Below are positions 59,993-64,000 of a stretch of DNA of 64,000 nucleotides, piece by piece. The stretch is from a virus. The position numbers and the translations under genes were made by a program. How positions within the stretch are numbered: position 1 is the stretch's first letter; each line of letters starts with the position of its first letter. The stretch covers positions 1 to 64,000 of the IMG/VR virus record IMGVR_UViG_3300044641_000885. One strand, written 5' to 3'. The notes under the pieces are model-generated. The model did not search any database, was not told the DNA's origin, and worked only from the letters and a program-made list of their open reading frames with translations.

Positions 59993-60541
59993 TTAAGGGC
60001 AGCAAGAACAAATTTTAGTTATCATAACCTGTAACAATCCTCTCAAGGTAGTAATACCACCTGCAGGTACACAGGGCTCTGTCAAGATACATTGGCCATT
60101 TACACTCAACCAAGTCTTGAAGTCTTGGTCTAAAGGCAAATCAAGCCAAAATACGTTACCACTGTCTGTAGTAACATTCTCATTCTTTAAGTAGTTAACT
60201 TGTTTTTGTAAGGCGCATACAACATTTAATAGCTGTACAACTACTTCACTTTGAACATATCTAGTATCGTTAACTTCGTATGTAGTAAGAGAAGCAGTAT
60301 TAACCAAACCAAGACCACAAGATGAGTTAGCACTATCAAGCGCAGTTTTGCTAATACCGATTTTTCCAATAATGTCTTTAAGATTATCATCAAATAAATG
60401 AATAACGTCATTCAGATAAGGAGTACAAGTAAACTCTTTATCAATAGGACCATCTGTAGTAGGAGTCCCAGTATATTTAACACACTTAGATGGAATTATC
60501 TCCACACAGTTGTTAGGTTCGCAACAAGGTTTATGTGCCAT
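59993..60541 (-). CDS. Virion protein sharing the fibre anchor motif, 182 aa
   Basis: Function unknown. The N-terminus (KPCCEPNNCVEIIPSKCVKYTGTP) resembles that of the 640 aa protein in its Cys spacing and the KC(V/I)xY(S/T)G motif. The next part holds a helix (LNDVIHLFDDNLKDIIGKI) and a segment with YVQSEVVVQLLNVVCALQKQVNYL, which has coiled-coil character. The C-terminus (LPLDQDFKTWLSVNGQCIL, ICSCCP) is again Cys-rich. It lies 11 nt upstream of the fibre-like gene. A shorter relative or partner that docks at the same virion site is likely. Confidence 0.6.
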   Translation of the reverse strand: MAHKPCCEPNNCVEIIPSKCVKYTGTPTTDGPIDKEFTCTPYLNDVIHLFDDNLKDIIGKIGISKTALDSANSSCGLGLVNTASLTTYEVNDTRYVQSEVVVQLLNVVCALQKQVNYLKNENVTTDSGNVFWLDLPLDQDFKTWLSVNGQCILTEPCVPAGGITTLRGLLQVMITKICSCCP

Positions 60542-60551
60542 TTGTTTCTAG

Positions 60552-60740
60552 TTATAGTTTTATTTTAAGGTTAGCGTTGACAGTACAGTCTAAACAATGA
60601 GTAATCTTAAGGTATCTTGAATACTTTCTTGACTTCTTGTAATAAGGAGCAGTAAGATACTTCATGTGTTGCATCTCTTTAATTGCCGCCTTAGCAAGTT
60701 TTTGCTTAACAGTCAAGTTCAAATCTTCTAAGTAAGTCAT
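60552..60740 (-). CDS. Small basic protein, 62 aa
   Basis: Starts at the ATG at 60740 inside the end of the upstream gene (35-nt overlap); a longer frame to 60791 would begin inside that gene without support. Helical and basic: LEDLNLTVKQKLAKAAIKEMQHMKYL, then YKKSRKYSRYLKITHCLDC. Not recognised. Confidence 0.55.
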   Translation of the reverse strand: MTYLEDLNLTVKQKLAKAAIKEMQHMKYLTAPYYKKSRKYSRYLKITHCLDCTVNANLKIKL

Positions 60741-61215
60741 TAGCTTTAATGTAAAGTTCAGTTGCTTTTTCAGGGTTGCATAAATCAGCATTGGCTTCTG
60801 CTCCCCTAATTAAGAAGTCAACACGGTCAAGGTAATAAAGAATTTTTTCGTCTTCGCAGTCTTGAGCATACTTAGCCCATTGTACTGCAAGTCTACAGTC
60901 AATCTTACAAGTACGTAAGTGATATCTAGTACAAGTTCCTACGTCAGGACATACGGCTAAGTTAAGTGTGTATACACCGTCAGGAAGATCTGTAAATGCT
61001 TCAGTCTCACTAGTAGTAAATCCAAATGAGTAGGAATTGAAGATGTTAACTTCTCCCACTACAAATGCAAATTCAAACGGAGTATCATATCCTGGAACAT
61101 AAATTTGTAGGTTTGCTGAGTCAGGTGCAGTTGGATACACTGAAGTATCTAACACCGACAAATAGGCACAGTCTTTTGCCTTAAACACTTCGATATTTCT
61201 CTGTAAGTTTGCCAT
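60706..61215 (-). CDS. Virion-associated protein, 169 aa (function unknown)
   Basis: The N-terminal ~100 residues are beta-rich (YLSVLDTSVYP, FEFAFVVGEVNIFNSYSFGF, LPDGVYTLNLAVCP) and look like an immunoglobulin-like or adaptor domain. The C-terminal ~65 residues are helical with several Cys (RTCKIDCRLAVQWAKYAQDCEDEK). A 'LPDGvYtlxLxVCP...kxCxLxCkL' form, a beta domain followed by a helical Cys-containing part, is a frequent small structural protein in these phages. It overlaps the next gene and lies between two terminators and the fibre-like genes. Confidence 0.6.
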   Translation of the reverse strand: MANLQRNIEVFKAKDCAYLSVLDTSVYPTAPDSANLQIYVPGYDTPFEFAFVVGEVNIFNSYSFGFTTSETEAFTDLPDGVYTLNLAVCPDVGTCTRYHLRTCKIDCRLAVQWAKYAQDCEDEKILYYLDRVDFLIRGAEANADLCNPEKATELYIKANDLLRRFELDC

Positions 61216-61218
61216 AGT

Positions 61219-61243
61219 TTAAAAAGGGGTGGTTTCCCACCCC
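61219..61243 (-). terminator. Terminator after the 61250-61699 gene
   Basis: Perfect 7-bp stem GGGGTGG/CCACCCC (61243-61237 with 61232-61226), GAAA loop on the minus strand, followed by five T residues. It lies only ~10 nt before the next ATG (61215), so downstream genes must rely on read-through. Confidence 0.9.
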
Positions 61244-61249
61244 ATTAAA

Positions 61250-61699
61250 TTACATGATTGCAAATCCAATAGTTACAACTCCAGTGTTTGCAACAACACC
61301 ACCAAGAGTTACAGTACAAGAACCAGCCACAATACCATCAGTTTGTACTGCCAACACACCAGAACCTGTTGTGTCATTTACAGTAGCAAGAATGATAGAG
61401 TCTGCCTTAATAAAACTATTGTTGAACGTGAATGAAGAAGCTGCACCTGCACCAATAGTAGCACTTACAGTTACGATGTCACCAGCAGGCTGATTCAAAG
61501 TTACTGCAGTAGTAATACTACCTGATTGAGTTACAACAGCCTTACTTAAAGTTACGTACTTTACGCAACAGGTAGGACTCTTCAACAAGTTAACTACGAA
61601 CTTCTCTAAAGAAGCCCCTGGGACAGCACCTGCTGCAATACTTTTGTTAGTAACTGCAGTCACGTACGTACCCATCTTTAAAATAATGTCTTTTCCCAT
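61250..61699 (-). CDS. Virion decoration/fibre-type beta protein, 149 aa (putative)
   Basis: The N-terminal third is helical (VTNKSIAAGAVPGASLEKFVVNLL) with one Cys pair (TCCVKY). The rest is beta-rich and Ala/Thr/Val/Gly-rich (ITTAVTLNQPAGDIVTVSATIGAGAAS, SGVLAVQTDGIVAGSCTVTLGG) like small Ig-like decoration proteins. It lies between two strong terminators, as do highly produced head proteins. Function otherwise unknown. Confidence 0.55.
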   Translation of the reverse strand: MGKDIILKMGTYVTAVTNKSIAAGAVPGASLEKFVVNLLKSPTCCVKYVTLSKAVVTQSGSITTAVTLNQPAGDIVTVSATIGAGAASSFTFNNSFIKADSIILATVNDTTGSGVLAVQTDGIVAGSCTVTLGGVVANTGVVTIGFAIM

Positions 61700-61719
61700 T
61701 TTGTGTTTTTGTTAAAAAG

Positions 61720-61747
61720 TTAAAAAAAGGGGGAGTATCAGTCCCCC
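61720..61747 (-). terminator. Terminator after the 467 aa virion protein gene
   Basis: 5-bp G/C stem (GGGGG/CCCCC at 61747-61743 and 61733-61729), loop of nine, followed on the minus strand by seven T residues. It lies 11 nt after the stop at 61758. Confidence 0.88.
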
Positions 61748-61757
61748 AAATTAAATG

Positions 61758-63161
61758 TTAGGCAGCGAAGTAATTAAAGAATGCCAACACGTTAGCAGTT
61801 CCAATAACACCATTTGAAGTTTCATTTGCAGTGTCTACCATAACCAAAATCTCATGGCTATTAGTTGACTTCTTCTCAAATCCTACTGGAGAATCATCCA
61901 AGAATTTGATAGACAACACGTTGTACAACAAAGAGCTGTTTACATACAAGAATTGGTTTACATCTTCGTTGTAAATAGGATTCCAGTAGTACACAGACTC
62001 AGCAACGTTTGGCAAGTTGTTACGGAAGAAGTGACGCTCCAATTCAGCCATAGCAGAACCTTGACCAATTGCATAACGAATGTTCTGAGTGGTAGTGATG
62101 TACCAAGGAGTTACTACATCGTTGATGTCAAAGTCTTGGGTGCTGAATGGACCTTTGTGTACGTTAGCTTGGAATTTAACCAAGTTAAATACGTAAGGAA
62201 CTGCATCAGGAACACAAGCGTTTCCGAAAGCATCCAAAGCTTTACCTTCCAACTTGATACCACAAGTAGTTACTGAACCTGCAGATACCAACTGCTTCTC
62301 CCAAATAACACCGTTGAAGCTAGGCATATCAGCTACGTTAGCAATCAAAGGAGTTGCAATTTCAAACATAGTGTTTCCAGTAGTGTTTGCATCGTCAGCA
62401 CCGTCAGCATCAGCAGTCAAAGTGATAGTACCATAAGTTCCTGCAGGGTAGTAAGGCTGCAAAGTAGAAGTGATGTAAGTTGCAGCTGCACCAGTACCGA
62501 AACTATCAGGAACTGTCAAAGTGTATTTGTAGGTAGGAGCAGAACCTTTGAATACATGAGTAGCAGTTACGTACTTGCTCAACAAAGGATGAGCATTAAC
62601 TTTAGCCACCATCTCATTAATGTAATCGTAGCAGTTCAATGCATCACAACCACCACCACACTCTGTGCAAGATACAGTTTTAACACGAACTGACTCTTGG
62701 ATCAAAGGTTGGAATACACCTTTAGACCAGTACTCGTCAATCTTCAAAGTCAAAGTGTACTCTTCATCACAAGAAAAAGAAGGGCCTTTGAAATCGTTAA
62801 CTTCGTCAAAACCAATGTAAGTGATTTGCTGTCTTGCAGCAGTTGCGTCAGCAGCTACATAAGACACTTGAGATACTTTACCCTTCTTAATTACGGGAGA
62901 TTTAAAGCTTCCGAATTTAGTAGCAGGGAAAGAAGTACCAGTACCCATAGCCAACACAATCTCTTTGAAAGGTTGAGTAGCTGAAGGAGTAGGAGCACCT
63001 GAAGCATAAGCTACAGACTGATAACCAACCAATCTATCAGTACCTGATACATAGGTAGGAGTAAATACGCCGAAGATACGAGCACCTAGTGCATCGAATC
63101 CGTTTCCAGTTGTAACGTATTTGTTAGTAGGAACAAATACTTGTGTAAAATCGTAGTTCAT
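61758..63161 (-). CDS. Abundant virion protein candidate, 467 aa (possibly major capsid protein)
   Basis: I cannot assign the fold by eye. The length is close to that of crAss-like major capsid proteins (about 490 aa) and the gene is followed by a strong terminator, so it may be produced in large amounts. The protein is beta-rich and Ala/Thr/Gly-rich, with a Cys cluster (CTECGGGCDALNC, middle) followed by a helix YDYINEMVAKVNAHPLL. The end contains VYYWNPIYNEDVNQFLYVNSSLLYNVLSIKFL and STNSHEILVMVDTAN. It could instead be a tail or head-surface protein; the Cys cluster is unusual for a capsid protein. Confidence 0.55.
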   Translation of the reverse strand: MNYDFTQVFVPTNKYVTTGNGFDALGARIFGVFTPTYVSGTDRLVGYQSVAYASGAPTPSATQPFKEIVLAMGTGTSFPATKFGSFKSPVIKKGKVSQVSYVAADATAARQQITYIGFDEVNDFKGPSFSCDEEYTLTLKIDEYWSKGVFQPLIQESVRVKTVSCTECGGGCDALNCYDYINEMVAKVNAHPLLSKYVTATHVFKGSAPTYKYTLTVPDSFGTGAAATYITSTLQPYYPAGTYGTITLTADADGADDANTTGNTMFEIATPLIANVADMPSFNGVIWEKQLVSAGSVTTCGIKLEGKALDAFGNACVPDAVPYVFNLVKFQANVHKGPFSTQDFDINDVVTPWYITTTQNIRYAIGQGSAMAELERHFFRNNLPNVAESVYYWNPIYNEDVNQFLYVNSSLLYNVLSIKFLDDSPVGFEKKSTNSHEILVMVDTANETSNGVIGTANVLAFFNYFAA

Positions 63162-63173
63162 TTTGTTTTTTTA

Positions 63174-63890
63174 TTATTCTGTTGTTTTAACATATCTATC
63201 CTCTGCAAAGGCGGCTTGTGCCTGGTTATCAGTTGACTGTGCGGCAAACTTACTAGCTAAGTCTAAAATGTCTGACTTAGCATAATAAGGCAACTCACAA
63301 TCTTGATTTACTGAGTCAGTACCGTCAATCTTAATATACCCTTCCGAGTCTATTGATTTAGGATACCTCAAGTAAGTCAAATAGACATACTCTAGTTCAA
63401 ACGATCCATCGGTGTATACGATGATGTTATCTTGGCCTATTGTAGCAAATGTAGATCTCCATTCATAGGAGGGGCTAAAGTTTGCATCAAAGTACAAAGT
63501 TGATAAATCGTTTTGTCTGATTAAATCTACTGTTAAACCTGCATTACAATCCTGCTTACTCGCTGCTGTGTGTGACATTACATAGAACATGTAATCTGGC
63601 ACCTGCTTTAAGTCTGCTTTGTAACCTTTATAAAGAACGTCATTTGTTTCTTGTAATGTCAAGGATTGATTGTCCACCTTAAGGGTCTGCAAATCATCTA
63701 TGCGTTTCCTCGTGGCTTCATATCCATCCTTGTATATGTTATTCTCCCCTATCTTGGTTTTAATCCAAGAGAGCTGGGCTTGGTTTAAGTATACTAAAAT
63801 ATCTTCCAAAGGGACTAACACGTTGTCTTGTCTGTCCATTTTATTTAAGCTTAACTTAAACTCGTATACCAACTCTTGTACTGGGATCAT
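63174..63890 (-). CDS. Structural protein of the head-tail region, 238 aa (ring/connector-like)
   Basis: The protein starts with VQELVYEFKLSLNKMDRQDNVLVPLEDILVYLNQAQLSWI, a pattern seen in head-tail connector or ring proteins of podoviruses with an N-terminal helix bundle ('E-x-x-x-x-F...L-N-x-A-x-x-x-x-V/I'). The middle contains YMFYVMSHTAASKQDCN and the last part is mixed, ending in LDLASKFAAQSTDNQAQAAF. It lies 12 nt upstream of the 467 aa gene and begins just after a partial gene at the right edge. Exact role unknown. Confidence 0.6.
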   Translation of the reverse strand: MIPVQELVYEFKLSLNKMDRQDNVLVPLEDILVYLNQAQLSWIKTKIGENNIYKDGYEATRKRIDDLQTLKVDNQSLTLQETNDVLYKGYKADLKQVPDYMFYVMSHTAASKQDCNAGLTVDLIRQNDLSTLYFDANFSPSYEWRSTFATIGQDNIIVYTDGSFELEYVYLTYLRYPKSIDSEGYIKIDGTDSVNQDCELPYYAKSDILDLASKFAAQSTDNQAQAAFAEDRYVKTTE

Positions 63891-63891
63891 A

Positions 63892-64000
63892 TTATATTGT
63901 TGTGAACTTCAATTTTGCTTTTAACTTGTCCTTAAAGGAATCAAATACCTCTGAGTTCTTTGGGTCTGCCAAGTAGAGTTCAAACTCTTCAATTGACTTA
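63892..64000 (-). CDS. C-terminal end of a gene running off the right edge
   Basis: An open frame ends at TAA (63894-63892), 1 nt before the next ATG (63890). Only the last ~35 residues are visible: a helix IEEFELYLADPKNSEVF and a basic end DKLKAKLKF. Not recognised. Confidence 0.6.
   Translation of the reverse strand, partial: KSIEEFELYLADPKNSEVFDSFKDKLKAKLKFTTI

Noticed and set aside
61254-61493. Plus-strand frames opposite virion genes (several in 58-63 kb and under the giant genes)
   Set aside because: They arise from low stop frequency opposite Thr/Ala/Val- or Leu/Ser-rich codons; none has a promoter or operon context.
1-64000. tRNA genes, CRISPR arrays, integrase or attachment sites
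   Set aside because: No cloverleaf-like sequence, regularly spaced repeats, recombinase genes or att-like duplications were noticed on either strand; a tRNA scan would be needed to be certain.

Overview
The window looks like part of an AT-rich, strictly lytic tailed-phage genome infecting a Bacteroidota host, most likely a crAss-like (Crassvirales-type) podovirus. Three things support this: (i) three adjacent giant virion-type genes (2470, 2557 and 2146 aa), one of which carries the DxDxD catalytic loop of the crAss-like single-chain virion RNA polymerase; (ii) a muzzle-like 1865 aa tail protein upstream of cargo-type genes; (iii) promoters of the Bacteroidota form TTG-N19/20-TAnnTTTG and almost no Shine-Dalgarno sequences. 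I see no integrase, tRNA, CRISPR array or reverse transcriptase.

Layout. The left arm (1-13548, + strand) holds replication, recombination and nucleotide-metabolism genes: the end of a DUF932 gene, a NinG-like protein, a family A DNA polymerase with proofreading domain, small unknowns, an Api92-like protein, a NinB-like protein, a MazG-type dATP/dGTP diphosphohydrolase, a PD-(D/E)XK exonuclease, a dCMP deaminase and a GroES-like co-chaperonin. It ends with a 1387 aa tail fibre interrupted by a complete LAGLIDADG intein, and two small companion genes. One small gene (7264-7575) runs the other way from a divergent promoter pair. A terminator at 13601-13629 closes this arm.

The right arm (13628-64000, - strand) is the late region, transcribed from the right edge towards 13628. 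First come virion proteins (63.9-58 kb), then ring/adaptor-like proteins and the muzzle-like protein (57.9-50.4 kb). Next is a group of cargo-like proteins rich in [MFY]xxGG motifs (50.4-46.3 kb), then the large cargo/ejection proteins. These giants carry three kinds of enzyme signature: a PD-(D/E)XK nuclease site (2470 aa), RNA polymerase plus a C-terminal ADP-ribosyltransferase-like domain (2557 aa), and an HExxH metallopeptidase-like site (2146 aa). The arm ends with a tail-lectin/lysis operon (19.4-13.6 kb).

The most unusual part is the end of that operon. Downstream of a holin and two overlapping spanin-like genes lie a membrane sensor histidine kinase with a PAS domain, a stand-alone response-regulator receiver, a coiled-coil membrane protein and a 49 aa membrane protein missed by length cut-offs. 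The last four are joined by ATGA stop/start overlaps and are followed by a secreted NucA-type nuclease. This looks like a phage-encoded two-component signalling module built into the lysis cassette.

Genes work together as follows (inference): the giant proteins enter the cell with the DNA, where the virion RNA polymerase could transcribe early genes that lack visible host promoters. Late operons carry recognisable host-type promoters at about 57.9, 46.2, 25.9 and 19.4 kb. All functional calls come from reading motifs by eye; no database search was run.
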